Shown: piece by piece, positions 6,632-14,817 of the stretch | Layout: every line of letters begins with the position of its first letter | Numbering within the stretch: position 1 is the stretch's first letter | Source of the DNA: CAZBBC01 sp964489835 | GTDB lineage: Bacteria > Calditrichota > Calditrichia > JAJRVZ01 | Assembly (NCBI GenBank): GCA_964489835.1 | Contig: CAZBBC010000063.1 | Span: 1-22,965, forward strand | Length of the DNA: 22,965 bases | Direction of reading: 5' to 3' | The notes under the pieces: model-generated | What the model saw: the letters and a program-made list of their open reading frames with translations, nothing else | What the model was told of the DNA's origin: nothing | Databases searched by the model: none | Translations under genes and position numbers: made by a program

Positions 6632-8179
6632 TCAACGAATAGCATAAATAATAGGACCAACGGTTGTAACGTTTTCGGATGTATCAAAGGCCTTAATGTA
6701 CAAGGTGTGCGGTCCTGCAATGGCTGCCCATGGTGTCGTATTCCATGGATACTGCCAGGGCGGTGAGACAGCGGTAAAATTTGGAACACCTAGCAAACCG
6801 CCATCAACATAATACTCGACACGATCCACGGCCACATTATCCGAAACGTCCACCGCTACGGCTACGGTGCCTGTGAGAGTATCCCCGGCAACCGGATACA
6901 AAAGCACTAAACTCGGAGGTTCTATATCTTCGCGACCAATGGTAAATGCAGTTGCTTCATTTGTCGATTGATTTCCTGCTGCATCGACCGCTTGAAAATA
7001 AAGCGAATGGCTTGACCCCTCTTCGAGTGGCGCTGTATTCCACGAATAAGTAAAAGGAGAGGTTTTATTCTCTGCATCGACTGAAAGTCTCAGTACACCG
7101 TCGATATAGAAATCTACTCTCTCAAGTTCTTGGTCATCGGTTGCATCTACCTTTACCGCAATGGTACCGACCAGGATCTGGCCAAAAAGGGGATAGATAA
7201 GGCGTGCAACCGGCGGCTCTACATCCCGACGACTAACCGTAAATGAGATCGCTTCATTGGTCGATTTATTTCCGGCTGCATCAACCGCCTGAAAGAATAA
7301 TGAATGACTGGAGCTCACATCGAGTGGTGTTGTATCCCAGGTATATGTAAATGGGGAGGAAACCAGATTAGCATTAGCCGATTTCTTAAGTACACCATCA
7401 ATATAAAAATCTACTCTCTCGAGTTTCTGATCATCTGAGGCATCTACATTCACGACAACAGTATCGAATAATACCTGCCCTAAAAGAGGATAGATCAGTC
7501 GTGCAACCGGTGGGACCCGGTCAAGGACCGGCACAACAGTTACAGTCACCGGAAGTGAATTGATGAAATTCCTGGCACCATCAAATGCTCTGGCGAATAT
7601 GGAATGAGAAGTAAAATCCTGTATCCCTTCTACCAACCACATGTGCTCAAATGGATAAATGAAATCTGAATCAACGGAATCACCATCTATAAAGAATGCG
7701 ACTTCACTGACAATTCTGTCATCCAGAGCATTAGCTATAATTAGAACAGAATCTGCAATTTCCTGTCCGGTAATTGGATTGACTATCTCAACCGTTGGTG
7801 GTATCACATCTCCTGTTTTTGAGATGGTCACTAAAATCAGCTCTGAAAATCCCTTGTTTCCGGCTTCGTCCTTGGCATAAGCCTGAAATGCATGCTCTCG
7901 TTCATCCGCTAGTGGTGTAACATTTAATTCAAATTCCTTACTGGTACGTTCGGACTTTTCCATCAGATTTCCATCCAGATGATATCCTACTTCTTTAACC
8001 TCTTTATTATCTGTGGCCTGAACCGATACGATTATATTTCCACTTACAACACTCCCGTCGTATGGATATAATATTGCCACCACCGGTGCGTCCACATCAT
8101 CAACCTCGGGTAGCGTGCAGCCAATGGGGAGTATGGTAACAATAAGACATGTGAATACGAATAACAGCTGTGAGTTCAA
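6632..8179 (-). CDS. secreted lipoprotein-like protein with five tandem bacterial Ig-like domains
   Basis: Start: TTG at 8179 is chosen because GGAGGT (8189-8184) lies four bases upstream; a TTG at 8191 overlaps that ribosome site. The 515-residue product begins with a hydrophobic export segment ending ILPIGC, a poor but possible lipobox with Cys21. Five Ig-like repeats of about 95-100 residues follow (about 31-120, 125-222, 223-318, 319-414, 415-515). Each opens PPxxxLxYPxxGxxLxGTxxVxVDAxD and includes a VDFYIDG strand and an HSLYFQAVDAAGN strand, like bacterial Ig families Big_9/Ig_7. Repeats 3 and 4 are strikingly alike. No enzyme domain and no C-terminal type IX sorting domain are seen. 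A cell-surface or periplasmic adhesive or scaffold role is inferred. It follows fmt and a gene remnant on the same strand, and a terminator-like hairpin follows it. Confidence 0.85.
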   Translation of the reverse strand: MNSQLLFVFTCLIVTILPIGCTLPEVDDVDAPVVAILYPYDGSVVSGNIIVSVQATDNKEVKEVGYHLDGNLMEKSERTSKEFELNVTPLADEREHAFQAYAKDEAGNKGFSELILVTISKTGDVIPPTVEIVNPITGQEIADSVLIIANALDDRIVSEVAFFIDGDSVDSDFIYPFEHMWLVEGIQDFTSHSIFARAFDGARNFINSLPVTVTVVPVLDRVPPVARLIYPLLGQVLFDTVVVNVDASDDQKLERVDFYIDGVLKKSANANLVSSPFTYTWDTTPLDVSSSHSLFFQAVDAAGNKSTNEAISFTVSRRDVEPPVARLIYPLFGQILVGTIAVKVDATDDQELERVDFYIDGVLRLSVDAENKTSPFTYSWNTAPLEEGSSHSLYFQAVDAAGNQSTNEATAFTIGREDIEPPSLVLLYPVAGDTLTGTVAVAVDVSDNVAVDRVEYYVDGGLLGVPNFTAVSPPWQYPWNTTPWAAIAGPHTLYIKAFDTSENVTTVGPIIYAIR

Positions 8180-8277
8180 TGTAACCTCCAAGTTATCATA
8201 ACATTAGGTCTTTAATATCTATATATATTTAAGTAGAATATGTGATACAAATCAACTAGCAAAATACATTTTTTATT

Positions 8278-8426
8278 TCATCCGCCATAGATCCAACCAG
8301 TCGAGCGGAGACTGAGAGACGGCTCATCGGATTGCACACCGGCACAATTGTCACCTGACCGAACCGTCAGCACATAGACGCCATAGGTGATATTCCTTAA
8401 TGACTTTCTTTTTGCCGAGGATCCAT
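8278..8426 (-). pseudogene. frameshifted N-terminal fragment of a flavin reductase-like gene
   Basis: Ten bases after the fmt stop, ATG at 8426 begins MDP and then shifts frame. In the next frame one reads AKRKSLRNITYGVYVLTV, SGD and a little more. This resembles the N-terminus of flavin reductase-like FMN-binding proteins as I remember them (MDP.AKK.ALR.I.YG.YVLT....GD). A single-base deletion near 8418-8420 would join the two frames. After about 35 codons the resemblance ends, and the frame closes at TGA 8280-8278. It looks like a decayed remainder of a gene once following fmt. The family match is from recalled sequence, not a search. Confidence 0.55.
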
Positions 8427-8435
8427 AGGCACTCG

Positions 8436-9371
8436 TTAATCTTCAAAAACAGTCCCAACCGGCAGATCGTGACCACGTCGATATTCAGCTACACTCATCC
8501 GCCGTTTACCTTCAGGTTTAATTTCCTTTATTTCCAGATAACCCGGCTTACATTGAATATAAATCGAATGATAATCACCGCCAGGAACGACAGTACCCAC
8601 TTCAACAGTCTTTTTTTGGTGATCTGATACCTCCGACCGATAAAAGTGAATGCGTTTGTTTTTGAGAAAGGTGTACGCTCCTGGTTTAGGGGACAAACCG
8701 CGGATAAAATTATGTACGTTTTCTACCGGTTGGTTGAAATTAATCAAACAATCCCGGGGATGGATTTTTGGTGCTTTGCTAATGATTGACTCATCCTGGA
8801 CAATGGTTTTTACCTTCCCATTCTTAATCATCTGGATGGTTTTAATCAGAAGATTTGCACCCTGGACGGCCATTATGTCGTGTAGTTCTCCAGCAGTCAT
8901 ATCGGGTAAAATGTTAATTTTTTCCTGAGCGATAATATTACCCGTATCCACCGTTTTTTTTAGAAAAAAAGTAGTAATACCGGTTTCGTGTTCACCATTA
9001 ATGATAGCCCAATTTATAGGTGCAGCACCACGATATTTTGGAAGCAGAGATCCATGCAAATTAACCGCACCTTTTCCTGCTTTTGTATAGAGATCTTCCG
9101 GAAGAATTCGGAATGCGACGATGATGAATAAATCGGGCTCAAATTCAATAATTCTGGCGAGGAACTCAGGATCCCGCAGATTCTCTGGCTGCAACACAGG
9201 AATCCGGGCATTCATCGCTTCCTGTTTGACCGGAGATGGCTTTATTGTTAGTCCTCTGCCAAGCGGTTTATCCGGAACTGTTACAACAGCTACGATATTA
9301 ATATTTTTTTCTATCAATCTCTTAAAGCACACCTTAGCGAACAATGGTGTACCCATGAATATTATTCTCAT
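8436..9371 (-). CDS. fmt: methionyl-tRNA formyltransferase
   Basis: This enzyme formylates initiator Met-tRNA using 10-formyltetrahydrofolate. The start is set at ATG 9371 (MRIIFMGTPLFA), which matches the family N-terminus; the frame is open further upstream into yajC. The product has 311 residues, close to the E. coli size. Catalytic residues visible are N104 and H106 in VNLHGSLLPKYRGAAP and D142 in KKTVDTGNII. The C-terminal OB-like tRNA-binding domain is present (KAPKIHPRD, FNQPVENVHNFIRGLSPKPGA). Its ATG follows the yajC stop by one base (TGA T ATG), so translation is probably coupled. Cytoplasmic. In many bacteria fmt sits next to def; no def is present here. Confidence 0.97.
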   Translation of the reverse strand: MRIIFMGTPLFAKVCFKRLIEKNINIVAVVTVPDKPLGRGLTIKPSPVKQEAMNARIPVLQPENLRDPEFLARIIEFEPDLFIIVAFRILPEDLYTKAGKGAVNLHGSLLPKYRGAAPINWAIINGEHETGITTFFLKKTVDTGNIIAQEKINILPDMTAGELHDIMAVQGANLLIKTIQMIKNGKVKTIVQDESIISKAPKIHPRDCLINFNQPVENVHNFIRGLSPKPGAYTFLKNKRIHFYRSEVSDHQKKTVEVGTVVPGGDYHSIYIQCKPGYLEIKEIKPEGKRRMSVAEYRRGHDLPVGTVFED

Positions 9372-9372
9372 A

Positions 9373-9693
9373 TCAGGGGTTCTGTTTCCCCTGTACAATG
9401 TTTACAGCAGAACGATCAACATTTAATTTTACCTTATCATCGACCTGCAGAATAATTGTTTTCCCGTCCTCGGAAAATCCGGTGATTTTTCCATGGATGC
9501 CTCCACCGGTAATCACTTTATCACCCTTTTGCAGCGCCTCGACCATTTTTTGACGTTCTTTCTGCTTTTTTACCTGTGGCCGTATCATCAGAAAATACAT
9601 GATGACAATAATTAATATAAAAGGTAAAAATCCAAGAAACGAACTTCCACCTTCCGCACCCTGTGGTGCCATTAAGAAAATATTCAGTATCAC
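9373..9693 (-). CDS. yajC: YajC, Sec translocase accessory membrane protein
   Basis: YajC is a single-span inner-membrane protein that associates with SecDF. The 106 residues show a hydrophobic span (about 17-36, LGFLPFILIIVIMYFLMI), the family signature IRPQVKKQKE directly after it, and a cytoplasmic domain (LQKGDKVITGGGIHGKI). The start is GTG at 9693: AGGAG lies six bases upstream, whereas the later ATG (9672) has no such site. tgt lies upstream on the same strand, as in the E. coli queA-tgt-yajC-secD-secF order, but here fmt follows instead of secD and secF. A repeat element separates it from tgt, so the two may not share a transcript. Confidence 0.95.
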   Translation of the reverse strand: MILNIFLMAPQGAEGGSSFLGFLPFILIIVIMYFLMIRPQVKKQKERQKMVEALQKGDKVITGGGIHGKITGFSEDGKTIILQVDDKVKLNVDRSAVNIVQGKQNP

Positions 9694-9731
9694 CCTTCTC
9701 TCCTTCCATCTTTAATTGAATTTATAAACAT

Positions 9732-9940
9732 CATTTTAAATTATCACCAGAATATCAAATAGTTTGGAGATTAAAAAACATAGAGACTTAATTTAAAGAA
9801 CTCACCCTAAATCCCTCTCTTGTGAAGAGAGGGACTTTATAGAGCCCCTTCTCTTTTCAAGAAAAGGGGTTTGGGGATGAGTTTTTTAAAAATAATTTGA
9901 ATCAATCTTTTTAACCGGACACTCATAATTTTTGCACTAA
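9732..9940. repeat. dispersed hairpin repeat, copy A
   Basis: It shares most of its length with 15765-16130. Common blocks are TCACCRGAATATCAAAT with flanking bases, AAAGAACTCACC.TAAATCCC, CCCCTTCTCTT.TCAAGA.AAGGGG, GGGGATGAGTTTTTTAAAAA and a tail around CACTCAT and TGCA..AAA. It contains two hairpins: CCCTCTCTT/AAGAGAGGG (9813-9821, 9825-9833) and CCCCTTCTCTT/AAGAAAAGGGG (9845-9855, 9859-9869, one mismatch). AACTCACC and GGGGATGAGTT form an imperfect outer stem. It ends right at the tgt stop codon, so it may also serve as terminator. Confidence 0.85.
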
Positions 9941-9942
9941 AA

Positions 9943-11097
9943 TTAATGAAGTTGACGATCATTTTCGAAACTAAGCTTCCAATTTCTTAACATTTCGTTT
10001 TTCCAGCCATTAAATGCATTCTTTTTTATTTTATTCCTGGCTTCGGTCACCAGCCACATGTAAAAATGAATATTATGCAGCGTTGCCAGTCGAAGTCCCA
10101 GTATTTCATTAGTATTAAACAAGTGTCTGATATATGCTCTGGAAAATTGTTTGCAAGCATAACAGGAACATTTGTTATCGATCGGTATATCTTCTTTCTT
10201 ATGGCTTGCCGATTTGATAATTAATTTTCCCTCACTTGTAAATAAAGTTCCGTTTCGGGCATTTCTGGTCGGAATCACACAATCAAACATATCCACTCCG
10301 AGAGAAATGGCGCTCAGGATATCTTCCGGAAATCCTACACCCATTAAATATCTGGGTTTTTCCTGAGGAATCAAATCCGTGCAAAAATCAGTAATTCTAT
10401 TGCGTTCTTCCGACGATTCACCAACAGCTAATCCACCAATAGCGTATCCCGGAAAATCTAAAGCAAGCAGTTCTTCTGTGCATTGCTTTCTGAGATTTTC
10501 ATAAACGCTCCCCTGAACAATAGCGAATAAGACCTGACCGGCATTATGATCGTTTATATTCTTTTCCCTGTATTCTTTCGATCGTCTGGCCCATTGTAAT
10601 GTCAGTTGCATAGATCTAAGGGCATATTCCCGATCACAGGGATAAGACGTGCATTCATCCAGAACCATCATGATATCGGAGCCGATATTGTGTTGTATAT
10701 CTATGATTTTCTCAGGTGTAAAGCGATGTGTAGACCCGTCCAGGTGGGATTGAAAAGTCACACCATCATTATCTATTTTCCGTAGTGCTGCCAGACTAAA
10801 AACTTGATAACCGCCACTATCCGTCAGAATAGGACCATTCCAATCCATAAACCGATGCAACCCACCCTGCTCTGCAATCAATCGATCTCCCGGTCGCAGA
10901 TACAAATGATAAGTGTTGGATAATACGATCTGAACACCATTATCATGTAACTCCAACGGAGAAAGAGTTTTTACGGTGCCATTGGTACCTACCGGCATAA
11001 AAACGGGTGTAAGAATCTCTCCACGTTGAGTATGTAATCTACCGCAACGCGCTTTGGATCTATGATCTGTTTTTTCCAGCAAAAAATGCAACGGCAT
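9943..11097 (-). CDS. tgt: tRNA-guanine transglycosylase (queuine tRNA-ribosyltransferase)
   Basis: Tgt swaps guanine 34 in GUN anticodons for the queuosine precursor preQ1. ATG at 11097 gives 384 residues (MPLHFLLEKTD), the usual length; a TTG three codons earlier overlaps the GAGG that probably serves as ribosome site. Seen: substrate-site LTDSGGYQVFSL with D93, GIAI-type pocket GYAIGGLAVGE, active-site segment GVDMFDCVIPTRNARNG, and the zinc ligands C310, C312, C315 and H341 (CSCYACK...LHN). Every key element is intact. It heads the tgt-yajC-fmt stretch on the minus strand. Repeat copy A begins immediately after its stop. No queA or other queuosine biosynthesis gene is in view. Confidence 0.97.
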   Translation of the reverse strand: MPLHFLLEKTDHRSKARCGRLHTQRGEILTPVFMPVGTNGTVKTLSPLELHDNGVQIVLSNTYHLYLRPGDRLIAEQGGLHRFMDWNGPILTDSGGYQVFSLAALRKIDNDGVTFQSHLDGSTHRFTPEKIIDIQHNIGSDIMMVLDECTSYPCDREYALRSMQLTLQWARRSKEYREKNINDHNAGQVLFAIVQGSVYENLRKQCTEELLALDFPGYAIGGLAVGESSEERNRITDFCTDLIPQEKPRYLMGVGFPEDILSAISLGVDMFDCVIPTRNARNGTLFTSEGKLIIKSASHKKEDIPIDNKCSCYACKQFSRAYIRHLFNTNEILGLRLATLHNIHFYMWLVTEARNKIKKNAFNGWKNEMLRNWKLSFENDRQLH

Positions 11098-11190
11098 TAA
11101 CCTCAAAACGAGTATGTAAACTTTTAATTTACATAATTATATGAATTCTATCAAGACAGGTTTCGACAAACTATTTATACTATAATAGCC

Positions 11191-11370
11191 AAAAACTTTG
11201 TTATTTCCGCCGCGGATCGCCGGGGCGATTAACAAAGTTTTTAAAAGACAAATAACAAATCACAATTCAAGAAATTCAATCGATTAAATTTCGGTCATTA
11301 GTATTTTGAAAATTGATTATTATTTGGATTTTGTAATTTGTCATTTGAAATTTGATTGCAGCATCGCTGC
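11191..11370. repeat. intergenic inverted-repeat element upstream of tgt
   Basis: The 400-base gap between the divergent tgt and LOG genes has no coding frame. AAAAACTTTGTTA (11191-11203) is an exact inverted match to TAACAAAGTTTTT (11230-11242), with a GC-rich centre (CCGCCGCGGATCGCCGGGGCG). AT-rich text with the pattern ACAAATNACAAAT on one side and its complement on the other follows, then a small hairpin GCAGC ATC GCTGC (11358-11370). The mix resembles non-coding repeats common in environmental genomes. Promoters for both genes must also lie in this gap but were not identified. Confidence 0.5.
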
Positions 11371-11507
11371 GGTATGCATATATATGAGTAAAAATTAATA
11401 ATGAAACTGCAGATCGGTTGATTTGAACTGAATTGCCTCCTAAATTGGTTTTTGTCGCTTTTTACGAGGGAGAATTAAATTTATTACTATTAATATAGTG
11501 AAAGTTG

Positions 11508-12305
11508 ATGGACATAATGAAAAAAAAAAGAAAACCAATAAAAGCTTATAGAAATCTAGAATTTCTCAATAGTCCGGATGCGCGAACCATACGGTTTCTG
11601 GCTGAATATAATGAACCTCTGGCCAGATTTAAGAAATATGGCGTTAATAATCTTATTGTGTTTTTTGGCTCAGCACGCGCCGACGATCTGAGCAAAGGAA
11701 TTAAACCAAATAGAGATAATAATATAAAGGTAGGTGTTGGAAATGACGAATATGGGCAACATCTTTCAGATTACTATCAGGAGGCCGCTCAATTATCAAA
11801 AAAAATAACCGAGTGGTCATTCAAACCGAATTCCCGGGAACAGTTGTATTACATATGTTCTGGAGGGGGATCAGGCATTATGGAAGCTGCCAATAAAGGA
11901 GCTACGCTCGGAGGTGGTAAATCTATTGGGTTAAACATCAGTATCCCTTCTGAACAAGAGCCTAATGCTTTTATAACCGAGGAACTGATGTTTGAATTTC
12001 ACTACTTTTTCATTCGGAAATTCTGGTTTGTCTATCTGGCAAAGGCTTTAGTCATTTTCCCTGGCGGTTTTGGAACACTGGATGAGCTCATGGAAGTCCT
12101 TACGCTTATTCAAACCAAGAAAATCAGTAAGCAGCTCCCAATTATTATATATGGTACTGATTATTGGCGCGAAATAGTAGATTTCGAAGCCATGGTAAAA
12201 TGGGGTACGATTAGTAAAGAAGATTTAGATCTGATACATTTTAGTGATGATGTCGACGAGGCATTCAAATATTTAGTGGATAATATTAAGGGCATAAAAA
12301 AATAA
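11508..12305 (+). CDS. LOG-family protein (TIGR00730-like, putative nucleotide phosphoribohydrolase)
   Basis: The product has 265 residues, from ATG 11508; TTG 11505 and ATG 11517 are possible and no strong ribosome site decides. It carries the LOG signature FPGGFGTLDE (residues about 184-193) and the nucleotide-loop text CSGGGSGIMEAANKGA (about 117-132). Members of this fold include the LONELY GUY cytokinin-activating phosphoribohydrolases; many bacterial ones are misnamed lysine decarboxylases. An insertion of about 40 charged residues (about 60-110) precedes the nucleotide loop, so it belongs to the longer LOG variants. It has no signal peptide. It stands alone on the plus strand and converges on the CNB pair with a 27-base gap. 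The substrate is not known; a nucleoside 5'-monophosphate is the family expectation. Confidence 0.9.
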   Translation: MDIMKKKRKPIKAYRNLEFLNSPDARTIRFLAEYNEPLARFKKYGVNNLIVFFGSARADDLSKGIKPNRDNNIKVGVGNDEYGQHLSDYYQEAAQLSKKITEWSFKPNSREQLYYICSGGGSGIMEAANKGATLGGGKSIGLNISIPSEQEPNAFITEELMFEFHYFFIRKFWFVYLAKALVIFPGGFGTLDELMEVLTLIQTKKISKQLPIIIYGTDYWREIVDFEAMVKWGTISKEDLDLIHFSDDVDEAFKYLVDNIKGIKK

Positions 12306-12332
12306 AAGCAGATATATTCTATGGGTTAAAAG

Positions 12333-13487
12333 TCAGAGTGTAAATTCTTTTGCATGGGCCATATATTCGAAAAAAGAAATATTCTTTAGATGTTTGCTGC
12401 TCTCACCGGCCAGATTTTCTAAATTCAAATAAGACATACCAAAAACCAAACTTTGGCAATCTTTAAATATTGTCTCTAGAAAAACAGCGATGGCCAGAGT
12501 CTCTTTATCAGTCCAAACCTCTTTATTTCTCAAATCAACCTTAATCTCAGGAACTACTTCAAATATACACTCAGTAAGAGCCGGGAAAAAAGGTATACAT
12601 TGTTGTTGAGACTTCGCGGTGATATCTTTTAATTTCTGCGAACCAACAAGATCAATCAGTTTGGTAAATAAACGTATAAGAAATTTCTCAAGAAGAACAG
12701 GAATTTTCTCGTCTGATATCTTTTCCTCTTTGCCATTGTCTATTTTTTTATTCTCATGCTTTTCTTGATCATGCATCTCATTTTCCTCAATTGAAAAAAG
12801 AGAGGGTTCAATTTTAAATTTACCTTCCTGCCACTGCGTTAAGCTATCCAGAGCTTCGGCATCGCTCAAATCTCCCATCAATATTTTTTGGACCACCCCT
12901 TTTAGAAAAGATATTTCCGCTGTTTTATCATTTTGTTCTAATCGCAGCTTACCTGTTAAAGAATTTTCTTCACAAAACTTGAGAATTTCCATGATTGGAT
13001 GATCCTCAAGAGAGCCGGAAGGTGATATTTTTGATTGATAAAACTGCTCCGATACAGCTCTTTGCAGGTTAGCCTGCTCTAACCTCTGACTGATCATATG
13101 AGATATAGAGATAGATATTTTAGGATCTTCTTCTAAAAGTTTGTCGAAACCTTCTTTATCCAGTTGTAACAAAGAAACATCCGTCACAGTTTCGATTGAA
13201 GCGGATCGATGTTTGCCTGTTATAAGCGCCATTTCACCAAAATAGTCCCCCTCTGTCAGGTTCGAAAGAACAATATTTTCACCTGACCCGGGTGCCTGGA
13301 TAAAGACACGCACCGTTCCTTTTTTAATTACATAAAAACTATCCCCCGTATCCCCGGCATTGAAAATAATATGGCCCGTGGGAAAACTCACCGTCCGAAG
13401 GTATTTTGCGAGGGAAGAAAATCTTTTTTCGGTAAGATCTTTAAAAGGAGGAAGGTCTCGCAAATAGTCTATATTGCTTTTTGACAT
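12333..13487 (-). CDS. cyclic-nucleotide-binding domain + DUF4388 protein with unrecognised C-terminal domain
   Basis: The product has 384 residues and no signal peptide. Residues about 12-140 form a cNMP-binding domain with the phosphate-binding cassette EGDYFGEMALITGKHRSASIE (E85, R94 and S95 in the ligand-binding positions). Residues about 155-228 match DUF4388 (SGSLEDHPIMEILKFCEENSLTGKLRLE...GKFKIEP), a domain common in bacterial signalling proteins. An acidic linker (about 232-260) leads to a helical region (about 262-384) that I do not recognise. There is no HTH, so it is not a CRP-type regulator. Its ATG follows the preceding gene's stop by one base, so it is probably translationally coupled. 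Both proteins share the first two domains, which points to a tandem duplication with a swapped output end. Role: ligand-sensing signalling scaffold, inferred. Confidence 0.88.
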   Translation of the reverse strand: MSKSNIDYLRDLPPFKDLTEKRFSSLAKYLRTVSFPTGHIIFNAGDTGDSFYVIKKGTVRVFIQAPGSGENIVLSNLTEGDYFGEMALITGKHRSASIETVTDVSLLQLDKEGFDKLLEEDPKISISISHMISQRLEQANLQRAVSEQFYQSKISPSGSLEDHPIMEILKFCEENSLTGKLRLEQNDKTAEISFLKGVVQKILMGDLSDAEALDSLTQWQEGKFKIEPSLFSIEENEMHDQEKHENKKIDNGKEEKISDEKIPVLLEKFLIRLFTKLIDLVGSQKLKDITAKSQQQCIPFFPALTECIFEVVPEIKVDLRNKEVWTDKETLAIAVFLETIFKDCQSLVFGMSYLNLENLAGESSKHLKNISFFEYMAHAKEFTL

Positions 13488-13488
13488 A

Positions 13489-14568
13489 TTATATCATATT
13501 CTCAACAAGTTTGACTATTTCACTTACCTCATGTGTTTTTGTTAATTCAGCTTTGCCTAACGCTTTTAATTCAGCGTCAAATTCCGATTTCACTGAATCA
13601 TCCGCTAAGAATATGAACGGAATATTCTGTTTTTCACGAACTGTACGGCACAAATCCAGGCCAATTCCATCAGCCAATTTAACATCCGTTATGATAATAT
13701 CCGGGGGTTTTTGACTGATTGCATCCTTCGACTTTTCCAAATTCTCAGCTGTTTCAACTTTATATCCCAGACTTCTGAAAGCTCTCTCTATCAATTTCCT
13801 AACAACAAGACTATTATTAACTATAAGAATTTCTTTAATTTCCTTCGTCGCCCCGGATTTCTCTTTTTTAACACCAAGTGTTAACGGTTTTGACTGAATC
13901 TCAAATTTTCCATCCGTCCAATGCAACATAGCATCCAGTGCCTTATCATCAGATACATCTCCCACTTTTACCGATATCAACTCCCCACTTTCGTAAGTGA
14001 AGATACCTTCCTGGCCTTCACTTTTGATTTTAAGTGTTCCGGTTAAAGAATTAGTCTCACAAAAATTTACCAGATCTATCAATGGTGTTTCGCTTAAAGA
14101 TCCTGCGGGCCCGGCTTCCTTCACTGCCATTCTAGGCATTTGTAAAGCCTTACTCAGGGTCTCCCGTAATCTCTTACTGACGACCTTACCCATACTCAAT
14201 GAAATTGAAGGAAACTTTTCCAGAATAACATCAAAGTCTTTCTGGACGAGTAAAAACATTTCCGAAGGCTCAGTAGCCCGCACGGTAGCAGAGCGTGGTT
14301 CGCCGGTTAATAAGGCCATCTCCCCAAAATAATCTCCTGACCCTAAAGAGGCAACAACTTGTTCATTCCCTTCCTGGTCGACAATGATAATATCAACACC
14401 CCCGGTAATGATTATAAACATCGTGTCGCCAGGATCACCAATTTTACAGATGGTATGATTTTCATCAAAAGATTTAAACTTCAGGCGTTCTATAATAAAA
14501 TCAATGCTCTCTTTACCAAGCATTCGAAAAATCGGAACGTTTTGTAAAATCTTACTGATCTGTATCAT
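13489..14568 (-). CDS. cyclic-nucleotide-binding domain + DUF4388 + degenerate receiver domain protein
   Basis: The product has 359 residues; ATG at 14568 follows AGGAGG at ideal distance. The cNMP-binding domain spans about 10-140 (GSGDYFGEMALLTGEPRSATVR; E83, R92, S93 in ligand positions). DUF4388 spans about 154-228. The C-terminal receiver-like domain spans about 245-359: KEILIVNNSLVVRKLIERAF, D295 in the phosphorylation-site position (IIITDVKLADG) and K344. The two acidic metal-binding residues that normally follow beta-1 are N251 and N252, and the Thr/Ser after beta-4 is A322. Phosphorylation by the usual metal-dependent route is therefore unlikely. It is the first gene of a two-gene unit. 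No histidine kinase lies in the window. Cytoplasmic; output by protein contact is inferred. Confidence 0.9.
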   Translation of the reverse strand: MIQISKILQNVPIFRMLGKESIDFIIERLKFKSFDENHTICKIGDPGDTMFIIITGGVDIIIVDQEGNEQVVASLGSGDYFGEMALLTGEPRSATVRATEPSEMFLLVQKDFDVILEKFPSISLSMGKVVSKRLRETLSKALQMPRMAVKEAGPAGSLSETPLIDLVNFCETNSLTGTLKIKSEGQEGIFTYESGELISVKVGDVSDDKALDAMLHWTDGKFEIQSKPLTLGVKKEKSGATKEIKEILIVNNSLVVRKLIERAFRSLGYKVETAENLEKSKDAISQKPPDIIITDVKLADGIGLDLCRTVREKQNIPFIFLADDSVKSEFDAELKALGKAELTKTHEVSEIVKLVENMI

Positions 14569-14817
14569 TTTGCCTCCTGAGATCCACCATATTACCCAAT
14601 GATATTAAAATATTAGGTATAAAAATAATAATTTCCAAATAACAAATATTAATTATGTTCTTCTGACAGGTCTGTTAGCTTTATAAGGATTAGAAAATTT
14701 CCCAATAGAATCTTGTGGAAAATGATAATTATTAATGCTCAAACAGGACCAGCAGCATTTTTATATTGGTTTTGAAATTTACCTCTCAACTCAATATTCA
14801 TCAAGATTTTTTATTTT

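Noticed and set aside
12306..12332. Gap between the convergent LOG and CNB genes, searched for a terminator
   Set aside because: It is only 27 bases long with no stem.
12333..14568. CNB genes considered as CRP/FNR transcription regulators
   Set aside because: Neither protein has a helix-turn-helix after the cNMP domain; DUF4388 follows instead.
14740..14800. 20-codon frame MNIELRGKFQNQYKNAAGPV just after the small membrane protein gene
   Set aside because: It is too short, with no ribosome site and no recognisable feature.
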